A stretch of 64,000 nucleotides of DNA from DASPSM01 sp036008465. GTDB lineage: Bacteria; Planctomycetota; Planctomycetia; Planctomycetales; Planctomycetaceae. Below are positions 26,313-33,647 of the stretch, piece after piece. Within the stretch, counting starts at the first letter, position 1. The number at the start of each line of letters is the position of its first letter. Made by a program: the position numbers and the translations under genes. The stretch lies in contig DASYNP010000039.1 in the NCBI GenBank assembly GCA_036008465.1, forward strand, positions 1-64,000. Reading direction: 5' to 3'. The notes under the pieces were generated by a model. That model was not told where the DNA came from. It ran no database searches and was given only the letters and a program-made list of their open reading frames with translations.

Positions 26313-27869
26313 TCATGGCTTCACTTGCTCGAAAGTTAGCCCGGAATCTTGGGGCGGCCCGCCGACCATCTTGAATGAGAATCGGTCCTTCCCCTCCGCA
26401 TTGAGCCTCGCGACCATCGTTCCGCCGTTGCCGTAATTCAACACGAGCGTCGTACCTGACAGCTCGTATTTGCCGTCGAATTTCTGGGATTTGTTCGGAC
26501 GCGTGACCTTCCAGGTAAAGCGATCATCCTTCGCCAGTGACAGCTCGATTGTCCCACTTCCCTCGGCCTGCGCTTTCCAGTTCCCGACGATGTCGCTCGG
26601 CGGCGTTCGTTTCGGCTCAACCTCCGTGGTTGACGACGCTGCAGAAACGGTGCTCGACGCTTCGCTGTTCGAGGGAACGATCATTGCCAGCAATTGCTGC
26701 GAGAGCCGGTCTTTCGGGGCCAGGCGACAGACCTCTTTCAGTTGCCGTGCCGCTGCATCGTTGTGTCCCTGCGTGAGGTAATGATAAGCGAGCACAAAAC
26801 GGCCGTCGGTCGAGGTCGGGTTTTGTTGAACGTAGTCCTCGAGAGTTCTCAGTTGCCGCGTGTAAGCTTCGACATCGGGGTAAAGACTACTCGTGGTCGT
26901 CCAGTCCCACCCCGGACCAACCGACAGCACCGCATGAAGCGTCTCCGCGGCACGTTTGTATCTCTGCATCGCAAAAAGACACTGAGCTCGGAACTCGTGC
27001 AACAACACATCGCTCGGGGCACTTGAAATCGCACCGTCGATGAATTCCAACGACGTCGCATAGTCGCCTCCGTAAAAGGCACTCCGAGCCCGATCGCATT
27101 CAGTGACCGCGGACATCGCTGCCGGCGCATCAAGGTCGGGAAGCGCGGTCATCGTCTCGATCGGCTGAGAATATTCGTCTGTCGCAAGATCGCAGTACGG
27201 ATTCGCGTACTCGTAATAGCCGGTGTCGTAGAACAATGATCCTGCGACCCAAGAGGTCAAACCGACCGTTGCTGAGGCAAATCCCCAAGCAGCCCAAGGA
27301 TGGGCACGCACAGTGGCGCCACCCCAATGTTCGTTCCAGGAGCCGTGACACCACTCGTTGTGCAGGCCTTGCCAATACTCGTGCCGGTTGTTGCTCCAAT
27401 TGCCGCGGTTGCCGAGCCGATCAACAGCATTCGGAATCCGGTCACCGATCCCCGGCCGATTTCCGAATCCGGTGCGATCGCCGATTCCCGGTCGAGAGCT
27501 CGTGCCGAGCCCAATATTCGGGACGCCCCCACTGATGTTCGCGCGGGGCGCAAGCCCTGGCGATAGGTTCCCCCCTCTTGGGCCTCCGCCGAATCCACCC
27601 CCTCTCGGACCGCCACCGACCCCGCCGCCCCGCGAGCCACCACCAACCCCGCCACCGCGATAGCCTCCTCCCCCACCTGCTACTCCGCCGCGGAACCCTC
27701 CTCCTCCGCCACTTCCTAAACCGCCGCCTCCACCGCTGAAACTGCCGCCCCCGCCACGAAATCCGCCCCCCCCGCCGCGACCACCGCCGCGTCCGTAGAC
27801 TGACGAATCGGATTCAACGGCGGCCAGCACGCCAGTGATCATCAAAGCAATACGAAGCGCGCGCATCAT
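26313..27869 (-). CDS. Secreted Gly-rich/TPR-like paralog 1
   Basis: A 518-residue protein with a signal peptide (ALRIALMITGVLAAVES) and a long Gly-rich tract (RGGGGGFRGGG..., about residues 28-110). Then come an NRPG/NRGN region and an aromatic module (HEYWQGLHNEWCHGSW, later GSLFYDTGYYEYANPYC). A helical TPR-like region follows (about 255-390; ARSAFYGGDYATSLEFIDGA, RAAETLHAVLSVGPGWDW), then a C-terminal beta-rich domain (GNWKAQ...FTWKV...FDGKYELSGTTLVLNYGNGG). No known family is recognised. The start is at the ATG pair 27869/27866, only 7 bases after the stop of paralog 2, so the genes are translationally coupled. The longer upstream frame reads through paralog 2 in another frame and is rejected. 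Predicted extracytoplasmic. Confidence 0.85.
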   Translation of the reverse strand: MMRALRIALMITGVLAAVESDSSVYGRGGGRGGGGGFRGGGGSFSGGGGGLGSGGGGGFRGGVAGGGGGYRGGGVGGGSRGGGVGGGPRGGGFGGGPRGGNLSPGLAPRANISGGVPNIGLGTSSRPGIGDRTGFGNRPGIGDRIPNAVDRLGNRGNWSNNRHEYWQGLHNEWCHGSWNEHWGGATVRAHPWAAWGFASATVGLTSWVAGSLFYDTGYYEYANPYCDLATDEYSQPIETMTALPDLDAPAAMSAVTECDRARSAFYGGDYATSLEFIDGAISSAPSDVLLHEFRAQCLFAMQRYKRAAETLHAVLSVGPGWDWTTTSSLYPDVEAYTRQLRTLEDYVQQNPTSTDGRFVLAYHYLTQGHNDAAARQLKEVCRLAPKDRLSQQLLAMIVPSNSEASSTVSAASSTTEVEPKRTPPSDIVGNWKAQAEGSGTIELSLAKDDRFTWKVTRPNKSQKFDGKYELSGTTLVLNYGNGGTMVARLNAEGKDRFSFKMVGGPPQDSGLTFEQVKP

Positions 27870-27876
27870 GAGAGGC

Positions 27877-29508
27877 TCATTTGCTGAAGATGAGCCCGGG
27901 ATCGTTCGGCGGCCCGCCGACCATCTTGAACGAGAATCGATCCTGCCCTTCCGCATTGACCCGCCCGACCATCGTTCCACCGTTGCTGTACTCGAGCACG
28001 AGCGTCGTGCCCGACAGCTCGTATTTACCGTCGAACGATTGGGCTTTATTTGGACGAGCGATCTTCCATGTGAAGCGGTCATCTTTACCAAGCGACAGCT
28101 CGACTGTGCCGCCTCCCATCGCCGGTGCTTTCCAATTCCCAACGACGTCGCTCGGCGGCGTTCGCTTTGGTTCAGTCTCTGTCGTTGACGGCGCTGCGGT
28201 CGTAGTGTCTGGCGAGCTACTCTCAGAAGGCGCCACCATCGCCAACAACTGGCGCGAAAGTTGATCGTTCGGGGCCAGCCGGATGACTTGTTTGAGCTGT
28301 CGGGCCGCCGCATCCTGGTGACCGGCAGTCATGTAGTGATAGGCGAGCACAAAATGACCGTCCGGTGAGTCTGGGTTTTGTCGAACGTAATCCTCGAGCG
28401 ATCGAAGCTGTTCGGTGTACACATCGACATTCGGATAAAGACCGCTCATCGTGGTCCAATCCCATCCTGGACCAACCGAGAGGACCGCATAGAGCGTCCC
28501 GGCCGCCTCCTTGTATCTGTGCAGCGCGAACAGACACAGAGCGCGGAATTCGTGCAGCACGACGTCGCTTGGAGTCTTGGAGAGCGCGGCATCGAGCAAG
28601 GAGAGTGCGCGGGCATAGTCACCGCTGTAGAAGGAATTGCGCGCTTGATCGCTCTCTGAGGCCGCGCCGGTCGCTGCTGACGAATCAGCTTCGGGTAGGG
28701 CCGTGGTCGTATCAATCGGCTGCGAATAATTGATTGCCGGGTATTCGGCGGCGGTCGAAGCCTCGTAATACGGATTGGCGTAGTCGTAGTAGCCGGTGTC
28801 GTAGTAAAGCGATCCGGCCCCCCAACTCGTCAGACCCCAGGCCAAAGCGCCGAGGCCCCAAGCACCCCAATGGCCGTTCCAATATCCGTGGTACCAGTCG
28901 TTGTGGGCGTTCTGCCAAAAGTCGTGTCGATTGCCGGCGTAGGGAAATCGGTCTCCACCGCCAGGGCGATTGCCGATGCCCGGCCGATTTCCGATGCCGC
29001 CAACGCCGCCGATGCCACCCGGGCGTCCAGGTCCGCCGATGCCACCAACGCCTCCGGGGCCACCGATGCCACCGGGGCGTCCGGGTCCGCCGATGCCGCC
29101 GGGCCCGCCGATGCCACCCGGCCGATTTCCGATCCCACCAGGTCCGCCGACGCCTCCGGGGCCGCCGATGCCTCCCGGCCGATTTCCAATGCCGCCTGGT
29201 CCGCCGGGTCGACTACCTCCGATGTTCCCGCCTCGCGCCGGCAATGTGGACGGTCGATTTCCGCCTCCGACGCCTCCGCGCTGACCGCCTCCGACACCGC
29301 CGCCACGACCTCCACCTCCGGCAACTCCGCCGCGGTAACCGCCGCCACCGCCACCACCTCGGCCTCCCCCACCGCCACCACCTCGGCCGCCCCCACCGCG
29401 ACCGCCGCCACCCCCCCGGCCGCCGCCGCGACCGAAGAGCTGCGTGTCATTGAGTGGTGTCGCCACCATCGCGAGGATCATCACGAAAGCTCGAATGCTG
29501 CGTTTCAT
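27877..29508 (-). CDS. Secreted Gly-rich/TPR-like paralog 2
   Basis: A 543-residue member of the same family. It has a signal peptide (IRAFVMILAMVATPL), RGGGG repeats, then a long collagen-like tract built from GGPGGIGNRPGG-type units (about 85-195), and the aromatic module (HDFWQNAHNDWYHGYWNGHW ending in GSLYYDTGYYDYANPYYE). A TPR-like region and the conserved C-terminal beta domain (GNWKAPAMGGGTVELSLGKD) follow. It starts at an ATG with aggag upstream. It lies 143 bases after paralog 3 and 7 bases before paralog 1. The Gly/Pro tract is longer and more regular than in paralog 1. A cell-surface or matrix role is a reasonable inference, but nothing proves it. Confidence 0.87.
   Translation of the reverse strand: MKRSIRAFVMILAMVATPLNDTQLFGRGGGRGGGGGRGGGGRGGGGGGGRGGGGGGGYRGGVAGGGGRGGGVGGGQRGGVGGGNRPSTLPARGGNIGGSRPGGPGGIGNRPGGIGGPGGVGGPGGIGNRPGGIGGPGGIGGPGRPGGIGGPGGVGGIGGPGRPGGIGGVGGIGNRPGIGNRPGGGDRFPYAGNRHDFWQNAHNDWYHGYWNGHWGAWGLGALAWGLTSWGAGSLYYDTGYYDYANPYYEASTAAEYPAINYSQPIDTTTALPEADSSAATGAASESDQARNSFYSGDYARALSLLDAALSKTPSDVVLHEFRALCLFALHRYKEAAGTLYAVLSVGPGWDWTTMSGLYPNVDVYTEQLRSLEDYVRQNPDSPDGHFVLAYHYMTAGHQDAAARQLKQVIRLAPNDQLSRQLLAMVAPSESSSPDTTTAAPSTTETEPKRTPPSDVVGNWKAPAMGGGTVELSLGKDDRFTWKIARPNKAQSFDGKYELSGTTLVLEYSNGGTMVGRVNAEGQDRFSFKMVGGPPNDPGLIFSK
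28960..29440. repeat. Degenerate repeats encoding the Gly/Pro-rich tract of paralog 2
   Basis: Short G/C-rich units encoding GGIGNRPGG, GGPGGVGGPGG and GRGGGG repeat many times. They are protein-coding in the minus frame, and the other strands' long Pro/Arg-rich frames are artefacts of them. Slippage in these units probably explains the length differences among the three paralogs. Confidence 0.7.
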
Positions 29509-29651
29509 GGATCGTCTCCTTCGCCTCGGGCTAATCGCACAACTGCAGATTGTCGGGGCGATCTCCGATCACGCCGAGCCCTGCGCGGGTTTGGGTCGTC
29601 GACTCGAGTCGATGGGGTCGCGTTGACCTCAACAATCTCGAGCTGTTGCGA

Positions 29652-31835
29652 TCATGTTTTCGTTTGTTGGAACGCGAGTCCGGGATCGTTTGCCGGCCCG
29701 CCAACCATCTTGAAGGTGAATCGATCGGGCCCCTCCGAATTGAGCCGTCCAACCATTGTTCCCCCATTGCTGTAGTCCAAAACGAGCGCCGTTCCGGTGA
29801 CTTCGTACTGGCCATCGAACGACTGAGTTTTGTCCCCGCGGGTGAGCTTCCAGGTAAAGCGGCCGTCCTCGGCCAGCGTCAATTCGACGGTGCCACCTCC
29901 AGTTGCTGGTGCTTTCCAACTCCCGATGATGTTGCTCGGCGCTTTGCGATTGGAGTCCGGTTCGGCACCGGGCGCCGCCGCGGGAGGCGCCTGGTCGGCA
30001 GTTGCGCTCGGGGCGCCGCCTTCGGAAGGCGAGACGAGCGACAACAACTGCCGCGAAACTTGATCGTTCGGGACGATCCGGACGGCCTCTTGTAATTGCT
30101 TGGCAGCTTCCTCTCGGTGACCCTGCGTCAGGTAGTGATAGGCCAAGTCAAAACGTGCATCGGCTGAGTCCGGATTTTGCCGGACGTAGTCCTCGAGCGT
30201 TCGCAACTGCTTGGTGTACGTGTCGACGTCGGGATAGAGACCGCTCATCGTCGTCCAGTCCCATCCTGGTGTCACCGACAAGACCGCATAGAGCGTTGCG
30301 GCGGCATTCTTGTACTTCTGCATTGCGAACAGACATTGGGCGCGCAGCTGGTGCAGCACGACGTCGCTTGGTGTCTTGGACAGTGCTGCGTCGGCTGAAG
30401 CCAAGGCTTTTGCGTAATCTCCCTGGTAAAAAGCATCGCGAGCCGCGTCGCTTTCCGAAACCGCCGCCACAACCGTCGGCGCGGTTGGTTCGGGCAGCAC
30501 CGAGGTCGTCACAATCGGTTGCGAGTAGTTAATTACGGGATATTCGGCGACCGTCGCCGTTGGAACGTAGTACGGGTTCTCGTACCCGTAATAGCCGGTG
30601 TCGTAGAAGAGCGATCCGGCGCCCCAGTTGGTCAGTCCCCACGCCGCGGCACCGACACCCCAAGCGGCCCACGGGTTGTCGTACCAGCCGGAGCCATATC
30701 CCCAGTTGCCGTTCCAGGAGCCGTTGTACCAATCGTTGTGGACGTTCCCCCAATAGTCCTGGGCGTTATTGGCCCAGTCGCCGGCGTTTTCCGCCCAATC
30801 ACCCCGGTTTTCGATTCGGTCGCCGCGGTTCTCCAACCGATCGCCACGGTTTTCGAGCCGATCGCCACGGTTTTCGAAACGATCACCTCGGTTCTCCTGA
30901 CGGTTTTCGCGACGATCACCGCGATTCTCCTGGCGGTTTTCGAAACGATCGCCGCGATTCTCGAGCCGATCGCCCCGATTGTCCGCGAGATTGCCACGAT
31001 CGCCGAGTCGGTCTCCATGGTTTCCGACATTGTCGCCCACGAAGGGGCGGTCGCCTCTTCCAGGTCGATTTGCAATCCCCGCTCCAATGCCGGCTCCGAC
31101 TGCTGCTCCGAGACCGGGTCGATTTCCAATACCGGCTCCGGGGCGATTGTCGATTCCGGGGCGATTGGCAATACCACCGGGGCCGCCGACGCCACCCGGG
31201 CGTCCGACGCCGCCAGGCCCACCGACGCCGCCAAGCCCACCGACGCGACCGGGGCCGCCGACGCCACCTGGGCGATTTCCGACGCCCCCGACTCCGCCGA
31301 TGCCACCGGGCCGATTTCCGATACCGCCCGGTCTGTTTCCGGCGACGTTGCCACGCGACGGCAATGTTGACGGTCGATTTCCGGCACCGACTCCGCCTCG
31401 CTGTCCGGCACCGACTCCGCCTCGCTGTCCGCCACCGACTCCGCCGCGTCCTGGGCCGCCAACTCCTCCGCGGCCTCCCGCGCCCCCGGCGACGCCGCCA
31501 CGAAATCCGCCGCCACCACTGGGTCGCTGGCTGGGACGCGCGCCGCCTCCGCCACGACCGCCACCACCGGGTCGCGCGCCTCCACTTGGTCGAGCGCCGC
31601 CTCCAGGTCGGGCACCGCCCCGAGCACCACCCCCACTCCGGGCTGGCGCGCGATTGCCGCCTCCCCGGGCGCCACCGCCACCCCGCGCACCTCCTCCCCC
31701 TCCGCCTCGCGCGCCTCCACCGCCGCGACCACCGCCTCCACCTCGGCCGCCGCCGCGTCCGTAGACCCAGGAGTCATCAAAAGTCGCTGCCACCATTGCC
31801 AGGATCATCAAGGCAACAGGAAGGATGCGTTTCAT
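29652..31835 (-). CDS. Secreted Gly-rich/TPR-like paralog 3 with NRGDRLE heptad repeats
   Basis: A 727-residue protein, the longest of three tandem relatives. The signal peptide (RILPVALMILAMVAATF) is followed by an RGGGGARGGG tract and NRPGGIGG/GVGGPGG units. A highly charged array of seven-residue units NRGD-R-[LFIR]-E, about ten copies with a few NRQE inserts, then leads into the aromatic module (NVHNDWYNGSWNGNW, GSLFYDTGYYGYENPYY). The TPR-like region and C-terminal beta domain (GSWKAPATGGGTVELTLAED) match the other two. The start at 31835 is chosen because agggg precedes it and the signal peptide begins there. It lies 67 bases after the NTF2-like gene, probably in one operon. Function unknown. 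Confidence 0.87.
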   Translation of the reverse strand: MKRILPVALMILAMVAATFDDSWVYGRGGGRGGGGGRGGGGARGGGGGGARGGGGARGGGNRAPARSGGGARGGARPGGGARPSGGARPGGGGRGGGGARPSQRPSGGGGFRGGVAGGAGGRGGVGGPGRGGVGGGQRGGVGAGQRGGVGAGNRPSTLPSRGNVAGNRPGGIGNRPGGIGGVGGVGNRPGGVGGPGRVGGLGGVGGPGGVGRPGGVGGPGGIANRPGIDNRPGAGIGNRPGLGAAVGAGIGAGIANRPGRGDRPFVGDNVGNHGDRLGDRGNLADNRGDRLENRGDRFENRQENRGDRRENRQENRGDRFENRGDRLENRGDRLENRGDRIENRGDWAENAGDWANNAQDYWGNVHNDWYNGSWNGNWGYGSGWYDNPWAAWGVGAAAWGLTNWGAGSLFYDTGYYGYENPYYVPTATVAEYPVINYSQPIVTTSVLPEPTAPTVVAAVSESDAARDAFYQGDYAKALASADAALSKTPSDVVLHQLRAQCLFAMQKYKNAAATLYAVLSVTPGWDWTTMSGLYPDVDTYTKQLRTLEDYVRQNPDSADARFDLAYHYLTQGHREEAAKQLQEAVRIVPNDQVSRQLLSLVSPSEGGAPSATADQAPPAAAPGAEPDSNRKAPSNIIGSWKAPATGGGTVELTLAEDGRFTWKLTRGDKTQSFDGQYEVTGTALVLDYSNGGTMVGRLNSEGPDRFTFKMVGGPANDPGLAFQQTKT
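30780..31015. repeat. 21-bp-period tandem array encoding NRGDRLE units
   Basis: About ten units of 21 bases, each carrying a gatcg...cggtt core on the plus strand, encode the heptad array of paralog 3 on the minus strand. Some 12-base (NRQE) units interrupt it. The array is absent from paralogs 1 and 2, so it expanded after duplication. Confidence 0.8.
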
Positions 31836-31902
31836 GGAACGTCCCCCTCTAATTCGCAAATTGTCCAGGTCGCTCGGGCTGTGCGAGCCGTCATCAGCTG
31901 TC

Positions 31903-32844
31903 CTACTTGGACTGCGCTGCCTCCGGCGGTTTTCGGACGACTTTGATTTCCATCGGCGGTAGTACTTCGCCTGCGACCACTCGGTCTGTCGTCTGCCAGG
32001 TGTAGGAATCCTTCCCGGTCGGCGTGTAGATATTCGTCATCGAGGCTGTTGTCCCGTCTCGACGCACGGCAGTGGCCTTCACCAGCCACCGGTCTCCATC
32101 ACGCGTCCAGAAGGACTCGCCGTAGCCCCCGTCGGAATCGAACAACCACGATTTGACTTGCTTGGTGAGCGGATCCCAGCCGATGCGCTGGGTTAAGTGC
32201 ATGGCGTTGCTGCCCTGAACGCGAATGTTGATGTCCGACAGCAGAAAATTCTTGTTGTCGCTCCACTTGCAGGAAGTGATTACAACCGAATCGGGGCTTT
32301 CATCGATCCAGTCGCCGACCAGCCATTCCAAGGGTTTGAGGCGTTCGGAGTTGGTGAGCTCAGTTTCCTCGGATTCGCGCACGAAACCCATCAGCCACTT
32401 GCCGTCTGACGATTTGAGATGCACGGCTGTGTAACGGGACACATCCGGAGTGCCTCCCGGGCTTGGCGTCACTGTGGACTTGCCTGTCTCGATGGCCAGG
32501 GCAGACCCGATGAAACGAATGGACTCGACGTTGAGCTTGATGCGCCCTTGCGGCGACTCGGCAAAGGTTCCCATGACCCGCTTTTCGATCGCGTCGCGCC
32601 CTTGCGTCGTTTCTCCGTCTTCGTCGATTATCTGAGCCTCCGGCGAGAACAGAGCGGCGACTGCTTTGGGGTCCCCGGCGTTGTACGCCTTTACGAAGGC
32701 CGCGACGTTTGCACGGATCGCCGATTCATCGGCAGACTGCTTTGGTGCCGACTTCGACGGCGGTTTCTCCTGCTCCTGGCCGAGCAGTAGAGTCGTGGAA
32801 ATCAACAGACCGATCCAAAGGATGTTCCTGACAAATCGTGCCAT
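31903..32844 (-). CDS. Secreted NTF2-like (SnoaL/DUF4440, SgcJ/EcaC-type) protein
   Basis: A 313-residue protein with a signal peptide (NILWIGLLISTTLLLGQ). Residues of about 35-165 form an NTF2-like domain (ADESAIRANVAAFVKAYNAG, AALFSPEAQIIDEDG, GRDAIEKRVMG), as in proteins annotated SgcJ/EcaC or DUF4440. The second half (about 170-300: LEWLVGDWIDESPDSVVITS, QRIGWDPLTKQVKSWLFDSD) resembles the lipocalin-like module often joined to it in Planctomycetes. The start at 32844 follows ggagga; the ATG 48 bases upstream would precede the signal with unrelated residues. It binds some small ligand or is structural; no catalytic residue is assured. It leads the cluster of three Gly-rich paralogs on the same strand. 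Confidence 0.85.
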   Translation of the reverse strand: MARFVRNILWIGLLISTTLLLGQEQEKPPSKSAPKQSADESAIRANVAAFVKAYNAGDPKAVAALFSPEAQIIDEDGETTQGRDAIEKRVMGTFAESPQGRIKLNVESIRFIGSALAIETGKSTVTPSPGGTPDVSRYTAVHLKSSDGKWLMGFVRESEETELTNSERLKPLEWLVGDWIDESPDSVVITSCKWSDNKNFLLSDINIRVQGSNAMHLTQRIGWDPLTKQVKSWLFDSDGGYGESFWTRDGDRWLVKATAVRRDGTTASMTNIYTPTGKDSYTWQTTDRVVAGEVLPPMEIKVVRKPPEAAQSK

Positions 32845-33041
32845 GGGTTGTCCTCCACGGGGCAAGGTCGCTGAACATTGAAAGTCGCGCATCGCCTAAT
32901 CGTTTTTCACTTCGCAGTGATTTCTTGAAGCGGATGTTGGTCTCGATTTCGTCACAATCTCTTGCTCTTGGACTGTTGCTCTTGGACGGGATGTTTTTCT
33001 AGTTCGACGAGACGGGGCTGTAGAGCACCAAGACGCCATCC

Positions 33042-33563
33042 TCAACTCCGCAGCCGATCTGCGCAATGTTCGACCGTCGGCAGTTGTTTGAGGAGTTCTG
33101 ACAACGCATTTCGGACGGACTCGACCGTGTAGGGGTCGTCGGCGTCGGGCGGAGAGCCTTCTTTCTGGAAGTAGGGCCGTTCGCCCATCACGCGTCCCCA
33201 TTCGACGTCGGCATCGCGAACGAGCTCTTTTAGAAGATAGTCCGAGTCGAGAACGTGTTGGCAGTAGTCGGCCAAGACGACCAAGGGTTGATCGAAGTTA
33301 TTGAGCAGGAGCTCGCTCCCCTTAACGTAACGGTGCAACACCACTTGTAACGCTCCCCCAGTATCCGCCAAGTAGTCTCTTAGCCAAGACGCGATCTCGG
33401 TTTCGGCCTGCTGCATCCGCGTGACCGGCGACTCGCCTTTCATTCCGCCTGGACCGATCAACCGGCCTATGGCTTCCTCCAGTGTGAACTTGCGGTCCTT
33501 GAGGATTTCCCGTTCGAGTTCGGCATTCGCCTCGGAACGCGGCGTGTCCTTTTTGTCACTCAT
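33042..33563 (-). CDS. Hypothetical cytoplasmic protein downstream of glgX
   Basis: A 173-residue protein not assigned to any family. It has an acidic, helical composition with no signal peptide or membrane segment. Notable stretches are KFTLEEAIGRLIGPGGMKGE near residue 25, TEIASWLRDYLADTGGALQV, and QPLVVLADYCQHVLDSDYLL. A ttggag site sits a few bases before the start. It begins 84 bases after the glgX stop on the same strand and may be its operon partner. The gene is well formed, with coding-like composition, so it is probably real. Confidence 0.75.
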   Translation of the reverse strand: MSDKKDTPRSEANAELEREILKDRKFTLEEAIGRLIGPGGMKGESPVTRMQQAETEIASWLRDYLADTGGALQVVLHRYVKGSELLLNNFDQPLVVLADYCQHVLDSDYLLKELVRDADVEWGRVMGERPYFQKEGSPPDADDPYTVESVRNALSELLKQLPTVEHCADRLRS

Positions 33564-33647
33564 GGTCGTTCAACTCCAAGGTCACCATCGCTGTTCCGTT
33601 TCGATTGAGCGTCGAAAGGCTCACGAAGTGTGGGCAACACGACCTTC

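Noticed and set aside
30780..31015. RGD motifs in paralog 3 as host-integrin ligands
   Set aside because: The RGD triplets arise from an NRGDRLE repeat in a highly charged array; nothing else suggests a host-associated adhesin.
29000..31760. Long Pro/Arg-rich plus-strand frames opposite the Gly-rich paralogs
   Set aside because: They are the reverse-complement reading of Gly-rich codons. The minus-strand proteins have signal peptides and shared domains across three genes.
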